DNA of 64,000 nucleotides from Symsagittifera roscoffensis (lineage: Eukaryota; Xenacoelomorpha; Acoela; Convolutidae). Position 1 is the first letter of the stretch. Each line of letters begins with the position of its first letter. The notes under the pieces are model-generated. The model made no database searches. It saw only the letters and a list, made by a program, of their open reading frames with translations, and was not told the origin of the DNA. The position numbers and the translations under genes are program-made. Of the stretch, positions 22,815 through 35,025 are shown piece after piece. The DNA lies in assembly GCF_963678635.1 (NCBI RefSeq), contig NC_087063.1:74671617-74735616 (forward strand), in the 5' to 3' direction.

Positions 22815-22940
22815 TTTTGACATGCTGTGAAGGCCTATAGCTGGTATGACGCGCCACTCGAAACCGACGCATCGTTTTTCCAATCCTGCTCGGCTTCCTG
22901 ATTCTTCCTGAAAAAAAAACATTTTCGAAGCACTGGGGGT
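22815..22940. repeat. Diverged dispersed repeat, copy 2 of pair
   Basis: Partner of 21700-21815, directly abutting the MITE at 22593-22812. The shared block contains the GACGCGCCACTC-like segment. Confidence 0.4.
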
Positions 22941-23267
22941 GTTGAAGCAGTTTAAACATTCATTAACTATTCATTGTCATTGGCTTTTTCCCAACATAGC
23001 AAATTATACTATGCATAGCCCCTAGCAGAAACCTACTGCAGTGGTGCTAGAAAACCCCTTTTTACCTAAATTGCGGGGGGCATTTTGGGTAACAGCCTAT
23101 TATTTTGTGTCATAACCTGATTAACAATTGCGTCATTTATTTTCATATATGATTGGATATAACCCGCATTTAAAATCAAAAAAGGGAAAAATGCATCAGA
23201 AGTCAATAGCAAATATGTGACTTCTTAGCAATGTGGCGGCAGCCAACCATTTCTCAGAAAACTTTCA

Positions 23268-23273
23268 TATAAG
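23268..23273 (+). promoter_or_regulatory. TATA-like box upstream of pseudoprotease gene 1
   Basis: TATAAG in the context TTCATATAAGAGCGCAG lies 128 bp before the ATG at 23396, a usual distance for a core promoter with a short leader. Placement is by eye only. Confidence 0.3.
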
Positions 23274-23395
23274 AGCGCAGTGTCGCGAAATTTTAACACC
23301 GATAAAATTAGGTATTCCAGATATTATTATTATTTGCAACTAACTCATAAAACTTAACCAATAAAAAGTCTGGAACCGTGGCAAATTAAATTATC

Positions 23396-23669
23396 ATGAA
23401 TTTGGGGCTATTAATAATAGCCTTAGGAGTTCAGAGAACTTTCAAGTTTGCAGATGCGGGTCCAATCGCTCGCGAAAACGAGCGACGACTTAGGGGTTCA
23501 GTTCCAGTGTTGCCGGATTACAGACCGGGGGGACCGAGACCCTTCTTCGTCAGAGTCGAAGTCACTCAGTCGGAATCCCGAAGGAGGTCGGCAACCGTGA
23601 CTATATGCAGTGGGACAATTGTTTCTCCTCAGCTAGTATTGGCTTTTAAAGAGTGCTTCAAAAATTACG
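23396..23669 (+). CDS. Pseudoprotease 1 exon 1 (signal peptide to His-site region)
   Basis: 274 bases, ending KNYG with the donor GTGAGA at 23670. The start is the first Met and gives a plausible signal peptide. The frame runs on past the donor for 30 codons, but that part looks intronic. Confidence 0.8.
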
Positions 23670-26600
23670 GTGAGAAAACTATCTTTTACACCTTTTTATC
23701 TCTCTCAAACCAAAGCATACAAAAAGTTTTAATATATACTGATTGCATTAAGCAAAAGTAGTTGATTTTGCCCTTTTTTTCATAGTAACACCCCCACCCT
23801 CCGGCAGCCTATAATTCTCGAAAATTGTAGCCACTGAAGTGTAGGATTTTTGGGCTTTTTTCCAGTTTTGTCGGATTTCCAAAATCAAGCAAGGTCCGTT
23901 TAAAATGTTCAACAACGCATGAGCAACTTTTTTTACTCCTCTTGTTCGAACAAGTGTTCAGTCCTATAACTTATTACAATTAATGAAAACTGGTTTTCCC
24001 AGACACGGAATAAAGTCGTAAGTGCTTTAAATCAAAAATTAAAATTTTCGGCCAGAATACTTCAGATCATTTTCGCTCGGTCGATGTGAAATTTTTGTTT
24101 ACCCTTGCGATAAGCAAGGGTAGTGCAACCGGGTACTTGAATTTTTTTTCCCGTAAACAACTTTCGAAAGGACTCAGCTGGATGTCTATACTCATCTCTA
24201 CCTTGTTTTCAACTGTATTCAATTTTCTTAGCGTTCCCGGCCAACATAGCCTGGAGGTAAAGAATATGCCTGGGACAGCAAAGTCGTGGGTTCGAATCTG
24301 ACCTGGATCTTTTTTTTTTCAAACGAGAAATATTCTGTTTCAAATAAAATAGTGGTTAATTGATTTTCTGCTTATCTGTTGTCTTGTCACATCTTGTAAT
24401 TGTTTTTTTTCTGCGCACATTTTTCGGCTCTTTTCCAGTTCGCCCCCCTTTCAAATTCAATTTTGAAAAGTTTATTTGACGTTGTCATAATGCAATGAAA
24501 TTTGGCATGGCGAACAAACTGACAATTGTGAACTGATTTGTATTTCATACTTTACAGCGTAACATCACGCACTTAGCCTTAAAAACACGTAAAACAAACA
24601 TAAAACTCGATGTTTTGAAAGGGGGAACTGGAAAAGAGCCCATTTTTTTCTAATGTTCTTTGTAAGGTTTGATTTACGCCTGCATTTTGTAATTTTACTT
24701 GCCTTGACTTCCTATTTCCTTCTTTGTTTTTTTTTGTTTCGCTAAAAAATACCTCGGCCAAAATAATTTCGGCTAAATTCTCATTGGCCGTATTACCTAA
24801 TTTTTGGCCATTTCAAGATTGACACAATTTCAAAAATCTCCTTTGCGTTTTTCAAGTTTTTTGTTTGTTTACCAATCGGTTTGTTGAAATTTCAATTTTT
24901 TCGTTTTGGAAATTTTTTTCACTTTTGCAAAATTTTTAGTTTTTCTCAGAAATTTCTCCTAATTTTCAAAAGGGGTTAGCTCGAGGGTAGACTTTTGTGT
25001 GCATGCGTACCCACGTAGAGTATTTTTTAATTGACCCCTCTGTCTACAGCCTGAATATGAGGCTGAATATGTGGCTGAGTATTTGACCCAAATTTTTAAT
25101 TTTTTTTTTCAATTCCTCGAAAACTACTCTTAAATATGAGTTTTTGGTTTCATTGAATTGAAACGTTTTGAAAAACTCCCTCTCATAAATAAATGGCTAC
25201 GACCATTTTTTTTGCACAAATTTGTGGCCCTCGGAATAGTCGAACTTTTGGTTCTGTGAATCTTTTCGACTTTTCTCGAAAACTAATCTCTCAAATCCAA
25301 TTTTATTGATTCTAGGAAAAAACAGGTAGTAAAAAGCTCCTCTGAATTAGCGGGCACTAACAAAAAATTTAATACAAGAAGTTATCGCTCCCTGAAAATT
25401 CATTTCCATTTTGACCATTTTTTCTTAAATTTTTGAATATTCACGAAAACTACCCTGCCATGCCTGAGAATTTACATTCAATTCTCAGATTTGGGAGTAT
25501 AGTTTTCGAGAAAAGTCCAAAAACTTTTTTAAAAAAACGGTCACAAATTTAAAAATCTTCAGAAGGGCCAAAAGTTTCAGCATCAAAAAAAATTTGAGCC
25601 TATTTGCATATTTAATTGAGCTTCTCGAAGCCCGTTGATTGAACCTAAAATCTCAGATTTGGGAGTATAGTTTTCGAGAAAAGTCCAAAAACTTTTTTAA
25701 AAAAACGGTCACAAATTTAAAAATCTTCAGAAGGGCCAAAAGTTTCAGCATCAAAAAAAATTTGAGCCTATTTGCATATTTAATTGAGCTTCTCGAATTC
25801 AAAGCTCAATGAAATACAGCTTCTCGAATTCTCGGTCACAAATTCAAAGCTCAATTAAATATGCAAATAGGCTCAAATTTTTTTTGATGCTGAAACTTTT
25901 GGCCCTTCTGAAGATTTTTAAATTTGTGACCGTTTTTTTAAAAAAGTTTTTGGACTTTTCTCGAAAACTATACTCCCAAATCTGAGATCAAGGTTCAATC
26001 AACGGGCTTCGAGAAGCTCAATTAAATATGCAAATAGGCTCAAATTTTTTTTGATGCTGAAACTTTTGGCCCTTCTGAAGATTTTTAAATTTGTGACCGT
26101 TTTTTTAAAAAAGTTTTTGGACTTTTCTCGAAAACTATACTCCCAAATCTGAGATTTTAGGTTCAATCAAAATGACAGGTTGCGTGCATCCCTTCTGCAT
26201 AATTTTCTCAAACAAGAAGCTATTTTTCTCGGAATTGTCAAATTTTGATTTGTTGACCGTTTTTTGGACTTTTCTCGCTAATTATCCTGCCAATCTGATA
26301 TTATAGATTTAATCGAAAAACTGGTTGTTAAAAGCCTACTTTTATAATTGGCTATTCCCAGTTTGTTTAAGAGAAAAATTTATGGCTTTCAATAGTGTTT
26401 TAAATTGCGAATATGTGATTACAAATGAAATCGGCGGATCGAACTGTTTGGTCTTGTATGTAATTGAGGGTCTTCGTACGACTCAATTCATTGCTTATCA
26501 TAATTATCTGTTCAGGTGACATTACAAGAAAATGCAGTTTTGCTTAGAAAACTCATACAACAATTCAAAGTTGATGAAAAACTTGAAAAAGCTACATGTA

Positions 26601-29600
26601 ATAAAACTATTCTGCCACTTCTCTTAAAATGTTTTTGATATGAAGACTCGTGAGATTAAAACTGGACGATTTTGTCTCTTTTCCATTTTCTTCCATATTT
26701 CAAATTCAAGTTTGAAAAACTATTTCGACGTTTTCATAATTCAACGAAACTATTGCCATGTTGAACAAACACTTATTTGAAGAGACTTTATCATAGCGTC
26801 ATGGTAACATCACCCATTTCGCCAACATAACACGTAAGACAATAGAAACAACAATACGTAAAAATAGAAATATTGAACTATACACTTAATTACTTTTACT
26901 TTTAATAGTGTTCAACATGTTCTAATGGCAAAATGCGTATAGTTACGATGCTGAGCAGGATAAAAAAGTCAAATTGTTGTTCGTTAAATATGCCAAATTT
27001 CTTTAGTTTATGCTCACTACGATGCAAAATTTAGCACAGACGGTGAAAAGTGGCATTCGCGGACCCAGAAAAAACTAAGTGCTTAAAAAGAAAAAATAAG
27101 ACTCTCAGTGAGGGTAGTTAAGCTGATTTGCTGCCGGTCGATACAATTTTTTTTAATTCTAAGTAAATATTGTTTCAAATGGTCTTAAAAGTTGGGCTTT
27201 TTAAAGATTGAAAAAGCTCAACTTTGCGTTTTATTGTGCCAGTCGGTCATATCTGGAGGTTTGACCTTGAGGGACGTGAAAATGCGTAATTTTGGAGTGA
27301 AGTTTTGATTTTCAAAATTTCGAATGGAGCCTGTCATGCTCAGTTTTCTCGCACCAACTGAAAACACAAAGTGAAAAATCAGAACGATCGAATTTACAAT
27401 TGCGGGAAAATACTTAAGAAAACAGCAGGAAATTGCTATTCGCAATTTCCAGATACAAAAGACACGAGTAGAGCTGTCTTATCCCGAAATAGGAGGAGAG
27501 ATAATAAAAAAAAGAGAGAACAACTATTCGAAACAAACCAGAGTGAACCTTCAATGGAAAGGTGGACAGCTTGAGTGTCCCAATGGTTCATACAAAAACT
27601 CCAATTCTAGAGTCAGAACTTACTTCTGTTATCAAAACTGACCAGTATTAAACTTATCTAGTTATATTATCTAATTCTCGAGTTGCTAATCAATTCAATT
27701 ACTCCCTGTGCTTGAGTGCATCAACATGTGAGTCCCTAATTTAATTTTCTCGAGCGTGTTTTATGATTGTTATGTTGAGATAAGGCGAGTTTTAGGTTGA
27801 TCCATCTGAAATGGATCAAAGTTCCACTGTCCAATAAAAAGTAACTTAACGGATTGTTCTGACCCTGTTTTTAACGGCGTTCGTGTATTTTGGGTAATTT
27901 GAGACCTAAATATGGGAACGTTCTTATTTTCTAGAGTGGGGGGATATTTTGGTACTAGCCTTTAAGCTGTAACGGGTTCTAGTCTCATGTCGCAAGCGAA
28001 CCGAATTGGCTCCGACCGTTCTTGAGGTAGAAAAACACAAGAGATAGTGTCCCTGACTCTTGAGCCAATGGTTATAGTGCCTATTTTTCTTAAGCCTCAT
28101 ATGTGCCTGAAGTAGGCGACTGTTACATATTTTGCTCGCTAGTGTACTTTTGTTACAAGTTTGGAACTCTCTGAAAAATTTAGGTGGCGCTTAATTTGTA
28201 CATAAAAAAAGATGAGAGACGTCTTCTCTAAGCACGTCTTCACTATCCTCAACGATCGCAGAGTTTCTCTACTTTATACCGTTATAGCGGGGGACACTAA
28301 GACACTACATTATCTACAGACCTGAAAGGGTTATGATGGTGGTAAAAATGAAGGGCTCTGATCAAAAGGCTTCGCAGCTTCCTCGTGATTTGCTGTTTTC
28401 GGCTCTCCTTTTGCGTTTTTAGTTTGTTCCCTAAATTGTGGGCATAAAATACTGAAGAAAAAAGGAACGCAACCGACTAAGTAAAAAGATGAAATACATG
28501 GTTTGAAATATGGTCAACATTGTTGTTTTTCCGACAGAAGGAAAAAAAATTCATGCTCAAAGGTTTCTAAATGAAACTTAAAATTTCTTACAAAGCCCGC
28601 TTTTTGTTCTGTTTGGCAAACGCCTCTTCAGCTAGCTCGTCAATCTGCGCTTGATTTAATTCGCATTAGTCAACTCCAACAATTCTCTCAGCTCACGCAA
28701 CTTTATCAAGCAGTACGATACTTGGGTTAAATCAACTAAACTAATAAGAGACGCTGGAGCTCTCACGGACCAGTTCACCTTCTCGGCTTGCTCATTTGTT
28801 TCTTTAACGTTAAGAATCAATAACTCGACTCAAAAGCAATACTTGATCTGACTCCTGGAAGCTCTCCAGTAACCTCCCCTTCTTTATCTTTATTTTTACA
28901 TAGTTTTGGCTAAACTATTAACGCATTTTCCTATCGGCCCTGGCACTTGCTTAATTCACTCCCCCGCATATGCTTTATAACCCCGTCTCTCGCCTTCTCA
29001 ACACAGACAAGTCTATTTTCTGTTCTAACCTCGACCTTCTAGCTAACAGGGTGACCTAGTTTGTTCATTAGAGATCAATGTGGGCCAAAAAATCTCCTCC
29101 AAGGAGCCCAGTGACTTTCCCGTCCGATCATTCTGTTTAAGGGACGTACTTCTCATGCCACGCTCCTATTACTACCACTTTCCTTTGAGACTTCTTTTTT
29201 TGGTTTTGTCAAATTTTATTAATAGTTCAATTATCATACCTAAGCTCAACTCAATATTTTCCAGGTCCAGTTTAGTAAACTCCTTTACTCCAACATTGCC
29301 AAGTGAAAATTATATTGTTTCATTTTCTGATTCCTTTCCGAATGGACAAACTCCCTCGGATTTTAACTATAGCGACCGTCTTTTTTCTGTTGGGGTTGGA
29401 GCTGGAGAATAGACTTTTTCCCGCTGTTAACCGTGGGTCTTCTTGGCTATTTTAGGCCCGAATGCCAAAAAGACATTCAAAGGTCTCCCGGGGTCATCAG
29501 AGGAGTCAATATCCTTTTTTGGTTCAAGAACCTCATGGTGGTTTTACCTGTGAAGTTTTAGCCACATCTCATTAGTACTTCCCTAGTTACCTTGTTTTAA

Positions 29601-32600
29601 ATGTTCACTATCTTTATTCACTGGAAACGGCTAATAATAGAGGAAGGAAGAGCCTAATAAATTCTGAAGGAACCGTTGGATTTGGTTCAATTTCTAAAAC
29701 ACAATGTACCATGTCACTTCCTACCATATCACAAAAATTTGGCTCCCTGCGATCAGTGGGGCCCGAGAAACGACTTTCGGAAGCCGGAATGGGGACTATT
29801 TGTTTAAGGCATAACACCAGAAGCAGGTTCCAGGAGGTCTGTCGTATAAACTTAATTTTCCTAGGTCTATAACAAATTGAACTTTTGGGCTGTTCAAACG
29901 ACTAGCTGCCGAGTTCTGATGGGGCTGTTTGTTTTTCCCGGAACCGTTATCACTTGGTCTAGTGCGGTATAAGGTGTCCGGGATTTTGCATGCCCGGCTC
30001 GAGTCATCTCTAGTATCCGTACTATAAGTTTCGTAAAGTTAGCTGCCGTAGATTCAATTTATGGGAGAGTTGTTAGTTATATCATCTTACTTCACTTGGG
30101 TGTTCAGCCATAGGAGGGACTAATTCTTCCAATGGCGAGCTATTTTGAGCCTTGACCTTTCGTTTAATTTTCTACTTATGGTTTTGACTTAACAATCTTA
30201 GGCTTAGGTTACTAGAACATGTAAAACAGTACGATTACCATTTCTACAGTACACTAGTATAAAAATAAGCTTGTTTTTTCTTCCACTTCTTGAACTATCT
30301 CTACGAAGTTTTTCCACCTCATAAACTATCTCTTAACTTTATTTTGTATCGGGTTAGTGATTATCCAATGTATTGGGTAGGAAAATCAAATGTTTAATGC
30401 AATCAGAATAAATAAACATCAATTTACAAGTAAAATATTAGATAGAGAGGAGGATTGATTAACTCAATGATAAAAACTGGACAAAAAACAAAGATTTGAA
30501 GAAAAAAATTCATTTTAAGTCAACTTAAAACGGTAACTCGAGCCTTAATTGTATCCTCAGAGGATTATCCACTCATTTGTACTTATGGCAGGGACGGATC
30601 TAAAATTTTTTTGTGGGCGGAGGGCTGATTTTCAAAAAAAATTCAAAATATTGTCGACCTTTTTTATGTCGATCAAATTGATTTTCCGAGCTCTCCCAAA
30701 GCACTAAAAAGTGCGTATTGGCCAAATTTTCTGCGCCCCTAGCAAGTTTTGCAAAAAACAGGCCACAAAAACTGCGTTTTTTAGCGCGCGTTCCCTTCAT
30801 AAGATTAGTATATATTGGCGCCAGAAGAATTTTAAGGTCCGAAAAAAAAACCAAAAACGGATATCTCAAAAATGAATATCCTTTGGGTCGGGAGGGGTTT
30901 TCTAATAAGTCAGGAGCCTTTCCCCCTCTCCCTAAACCCGCCCCTGACGTTCCAAAGAACGTTACATAAAACCCAATACTTGTTTTAACTGCTAAAAATG
31001 TTTTTAAGGTGCTGATGCGCACTTAAAATTGTTCTAACAAGTCTCGTTTTTAGGGTGCTGATTCATACTTGAAATTTTTCTAAAAAATCTTGTTTTTAAG
31101 GTGCTGATTCATAATTATTTTTTTGTCAAAGTTTTTTCAAAAAAATAAGCTTTGAAGGGCGGTCCAAAGCTGAAATTTTGGCAATATTAACTAAATTTTT
31201 TGCTCTTTTACTCCCCAGTATTTGAATTCAAGTTTTAAAAAATCGTTTTAAAGTTGTTATTTCTAAAGTTATCCGTTCTGCATAATGACATAAAGAAATG
31301 TTTGGAAATAAATATTGCGCTCTTTTGGCTGCCCTCCTTTTGTTTACGTTGTCAGATTGACATATTTTTTGTCCAATCCTTTTTCCAATCCTATTTTATC
31401 CTCATTTCTCTTCAATTAAATATTAAAAGCTAGATAATTGATTCAATTAAAATATTAAGTTTTATCTCAATTTCGTCCTCAGATAATTATCCATTTGTAG
31501 CCCAAAAAATTAATGAAACCCAAATTTTTTGTTAAACTGGTTGTGTTATTTTTTGATTAATTCATTTTTTGCACTTGTCGAAAAATTCGCAATAAAAATA
31601 AATTGTGAAAACTGTCAAGTAGTTTGATAACCCAAATGAAAAGGCATTTAGTCCTCATCAAAATTTGGAAAAACCAATGGTTAGGTAGGGTTGAAAAATT
31701 GATGGTTAAGGTGCTGATTCATAATAATTTTTTTGGTCAAAGTTTTTTCAAAAAAAAGCTTTGAAGGGCGGTCCAAAGCTGAAATTTTGGCAATATTAAC
31801 TAATTTTTTTGCTCTTTTACTCCCCAGTATTTGAATTCAAGTTTTAAAAAATCGTTTTAAATTTGTTTTTTTCTAAACTTATCCGTTCTGCATAATGATA
31901 TAAAGAAATGTTTGGAAATAAATATTGCGCTCTTTTGGCTGCCCTCCTTTTGTTTACGTTGTGAGATTGACCTATTTTTTGTCCAATCCTTTTTCCAATC
32001 CTATTTTATCCTCATTTCTCTTCAATTAAATATTAAAAGCTAGATAATTGATTCAATTAAAATATTAATTGTTATCTCAATTTCGTCCTCAGATAATTAT
32101 CCATATGTAGCCCAAAAAATTAATGAAACCCAAATTTTTTGTTAAAACTGGTTGTGTTATTTTTTGATTAATTCATTTTTTGCACTTGTCGAAAAATTCG
32201 CAATAAAAATGAATTGTGAAAACTGTCAAGTAGTTTGATAACCCAAATGAAAATGCATTTAGTCCTCATCAAAGTTTGGAAAAACCAATGGTTAGGTAGG
32301 GTTGAAAAATTGATGGTTAAGGTGCTGATTCATAATTATTTTTTTGGTCAAAATTTTTTCAAAAAAAAAAGCTTTGAAGGGCGGTCCAAGCTGAAATTTT
32401 GGCAATATTAACTAAATTTTTTGCTCTTTTACTCCCCAGTATTTGAATTCAAGTTTTAAAAAATCGTTTTAAAGTTGATATTTCTAAACTTATCCGTTCT
32501 GCATAATGACATAAACAAATGTTTGGAAATAAATATTGCGCTCTTTTGGCTGCCCTCCTTTTGTTTACGTTGTCAGATTGACATATTTTTTGTCCAATCC

Positions 32601-35025
32601 TTTTTCCAATCCTATTTTATCCTCATTTCTCTTCAATTAAATATTAAAAGCTAGATAATTGATTCAATTAAAATATTAAGTGTTATCTCAATTTCGTCCT
32701 CGGATAGTTATCCATTTGTAGCCCAAAAAATTAATGAAACCCAAATTTTTTGTTAAACTGGTTGTGTTATTTTTTGATTAATTCATTTTTTGCACTTGTC
32801 GAAAAATTCGCAATAAAAATGAATTGTGAAAACTGTCAAGTAGTTTGAGAACCCAAATGAAAATGCATTTAGTCCTCATCAAAATTTGGGAAAACCAATG
32901 GTTAGGTAGGGTTGAAAAATTGATGGTTAAGGTGCTGATTCATAATTTTTTTTTCGGTCAAAGTTTTTTCAAAAAAAAAGCTTTGAAGGGCGGTCCAAAG
33001 CTGAAATTTTGGCAATATTAACTAAATTTTTTGTTCTTTTACTCTCCAGTATTTGAATTCAAGTTTTAAAAAATCGTTTTAAAGTTGTTATTTCTAAACT
33101 TATCCGTTCTGCATAATGACATAAAGAAATGTTTGGAAATAAATATTGCGCTCTTTTGGCTGCCCTCCTTTTGTTTACGTTGTCAGATTGACATATTTTT
33201 TGTCCAATCCTTTTTCCAATCCTATTTTATCCTCATTTCTCTTCAATTAAATATTAAAAGCTAGATAATTGATTCAATTAAAATATTAAGTGTTATCTCA
33301 ATTTCGTCCTCAGATAATTATCCATTTGTAGCCAAAAAAATTAATGAAACCCAAATTTTTTGTTAAACTGGTTGTGTTATTTTTTGATTAATTCATTTTT
33401 TGCACTTGTCGAAAAATTCGCAATAAAAATGAATTGTGAAAACTGTCAAGTAGTTTGATAACCTAAATGAAAATGCATTTAGTCCTCATCAAAATTTGGA
33501 AAAACCAATGGTTAGGTAGGGTTGAAAAACTGATGGTTAAGGTGCTGATTCATAATTATTTTTTTGGTCAAAATTTTTTCAAAAAAAAAGCTTTGAAGGG
33601 CGTCCAAAGCTGAAATTTTGTCAATACTAACTAAATTTTTTGCTCTTTTACTCCCCAGTATTTGAATTCAAGTTTTAAAAAATCGTTTTAAAGTTGTTAT
33701 TTCTAAAGTTATCCGTTCTGCATAATGACATAAAGAAATGTTTGGAAATAAGTATTGCGCTCTTTTGGCTGCCCTTCTTTTGTTTACGTTGTCAGATTGA
33801 CATGTTTTTTGTCCAATCCTTTTTCCAATCCCATTTTATCCTCATTTCTCTTCAATTAAATATTAAAAGCTAGATAATTGATTCAATTAAAATATTAAGT
33901 GTTATCTCAATTTCGTCCTCAGATAATTATCCATTTGTAGCCCAAAAAATTAATGAAACCCAAATTTTTTGTTAAACTGGTTGTGTTATTTTTTGATTAA
34001 TTCTTTTTTTGCACTTGTCGAAAAATTCGCAATAAAAATGAATTGTGAAAACTGTCAAGTAGTTTGATAACCTAAATGAAAATGCATTTAGTCCTCATCA
34101 AAATTTGGAAAAACCAATGGTTAGGTAGGGTTGAAAAATTGATGGTTAAGGTGCTGATTCATAATTATTTTTTTGGTCAAAATTTTTTCAAAAAAAAAGC
34201 TTTGAAGGGCGGTCCAAAGCTGAAATTTTGTCAATACTAACTAAATTTTTTGCTCTTTTAATCCCCAGTATTTGAATTCAAGTTTTAAAAAATCGTTTTA
34301 AAGTTGTTATTTCTAAACTTATCCGTTCTGCATAATGACATAAAGAAATGTTTGGAAATAAATATTGCGCTCTTTTGGCTGCCCTCCTTTTGTTTACGTT
34401 GTCAGATTGACATATTTTTTGTCCAATCCTTTTTCCAATCCTATTTTATCCTCATTTCTCTTCAATTAAATATTAAAAGCTAGATAATTGATTCAATTAA
34501 AATATTAATTGTTATCTCAATTTCGTCCTCAGATAATTATCCATATGTAGCCCAAAAAATTAATGAAACCCAAATTTTTTGTTAAAACTGGTTGTGTTAT
34601 TTTTTGATTAATTCATTTTTTGCACTTGTCGAAAAATTCGCAATAAAAATAAATTGTGAAAACTGTCAAGTAGTTTGATAACCCAAATGAAAAGGCATTT
34701 AGTCCTCATCAAAATTTGGAAAAACCAATGGTTAGGTAGGGTTGAAAAATTGATGGTTTATATATGCTGGGGGATGGGTTGTGGCAGGAACGGCAGAAAG
34801 ACGCCTGCGGAATCAAATTGAGCTAATTTTTAAGATGATCAAGAATTGATGCCTTCCCGAATTAAATTGAGAAATTGCTAAAAGGAAACTGCGATGAAAA
34901 AAAAACAGACAAATTGATTGATGCTTATGCCTAAATTATGTTTCAGGATCCGCAAGAGTTTTGGTTGGTGACTTCGAAACACCAAATGGCACCAAGACGT
35001 ACCATAAGGTCACAGATGTCATTAA
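23396..35025 (+). CDS. Secreted trypsin-like (S1) pseudoprotease 1, exons 1-2 only
   Basis: Exon 1 (23396-23669) and exon 2 (34947-35025) join across an 11.3-kb intron in phase 1 and leave in phase 2. The protein starts with a hydrophobic signal peptide (MNLGLLIIALG), then a basic Pro/Gly/Arg-rich stretch, then the S1 beta-barrel start: PFFVRVEV (49-56), CSGTIVSPQLVLAF (71-84) and KEC (85-87). Trypsins have AAHC there, so the catalytic His position is Glu86. Exon 2 reads SARVLVGDFETPNGTKTYHK, the usual VLVGD region that follows the His site. Intron positions and phases equal those of the paralogue at 59837. I found no third exon downstream, so the gene is either broken or continues across a very long intron. 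Confidence 0.75.
24235..24312 (+). repeat. tRNA-like sequence ending in a T run, possible SINE head
   Basis: The segment carries a good Pol III B-box (GGGTTCGAATC near 24288-24298) followed by GACCTGGATC and a run of T that could terminate Pol III. The 5' half does not give a clean A-box or cloverleaf, so it is not a working tRNA. A weaker similar end (GTTGAAACCC...GGATCC then T run) occurs at 35355-35388. Confidence 0.35.
24425..24641. mobile_element. MITE, 217 bp, family 'CTTTTCCAGTT', copy 2
   Basis: Same terminal inverted repeats and interior as 22593-22812: CGGCTCTTTTCCAGTT at the left, AACTGGAAAAGAGCCC at the right. ATTTTT flanks both sides. It lies in intron 1 of pseudoprotease 1. A more diverged relative without clear ends is at about 26672-26835. 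Confidence 0.7.
25484..26155. repeat. Large nested palindrome: two direct copies followed by two inverted copies
   Basis: A unit beginning TCTCAGATTTGGGAGTATAG at 25484 is repeated at 25652 (168-bp period). Its inverse then occurs twice, about 25845-25987 and 26010-26155. The arms look almost identical by eye, with a short spacer near 25800-25845. The RNA or DNA strand could form a hairpin of about 300 bp per arm. It lies in intron 1 of pseudoprotease 1. No coding. Confidence 0.85.
26672..26835. repeat. Diverged copy of the 'CTTTTCCAGTT' MITE family
   Basis: Shares TCTTTTCCATTTTC, then TTCAAATTCAAGTTTGAAAA, and a 'ggtaacatcacccattt' block in the same order as the MITEs at 22593 and 24425. 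The right end is not recognisable. Confidence 0.45.
26836..31100. other. Intronic region; 27.9-30.3 kb is less AT-rich and may be a decayed retroelement
   Basis: No intact gene. Between about 27.95 and 30.30 kb the sequence is richer in G and C and has many partial frames (for example 29080-29412) broken by stops, as expected for an old mobile element. I could not match any domain. Near 31010-31100 the phrase 'ggtgctgatt' is repeated at short spacing just before the 610-bp array, like array-edge fragments. Confidence 0.35.
31101..34758. repeat. Tandem array, six copies of a 610-bp unit
   Basis: Units start with GTGCTGATTCATAAT at 31101, 31711, 32322, 32932, 33542 and 34151; the last ends near 34758. 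Copies differ by scattered substitutions and 1-3 bp length changes in A or T runs. Each has the same landmarks: GGGCGGTCCAAAGC, CATAATGACATAAAGAAATG, GGCTGCCCTCC and ACTGTCAAGTAGTTTG. No frame is open through a unit. The array lies in intron 1 of pseudoprotease 1. Confidence 0.93.
34947..35025 (+). CDS. Pseudoprotease 1 exon 2 (VLVGD region)
   Basis: A good acceptor (TATGTTTCAG) and donor (GTAAGT) bracket 79 bases that are richer in G and C than their surroundings. Only one frame is sensible, SARVLVGDFETPNGTKTYHK then VTDVI, matching the S1 fold. The exon lies 190 bp after the end of the 610-bp tandem array. Confidence 0.75.

Noticed and set aside
24235-24312. Functional tRNA gene
   Set aside because: Only the B-box and T-run are convincing; no cloverleaf with an acceptor stem and A-box can be drawn.
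31101-34758. CRISPR-like or gene-array reading of the regular repeats
   Set aside because: The units are 610 bp, contiguous and near-identical throughout with no unique spacers, in an animal genome. This is a tandem satellite.
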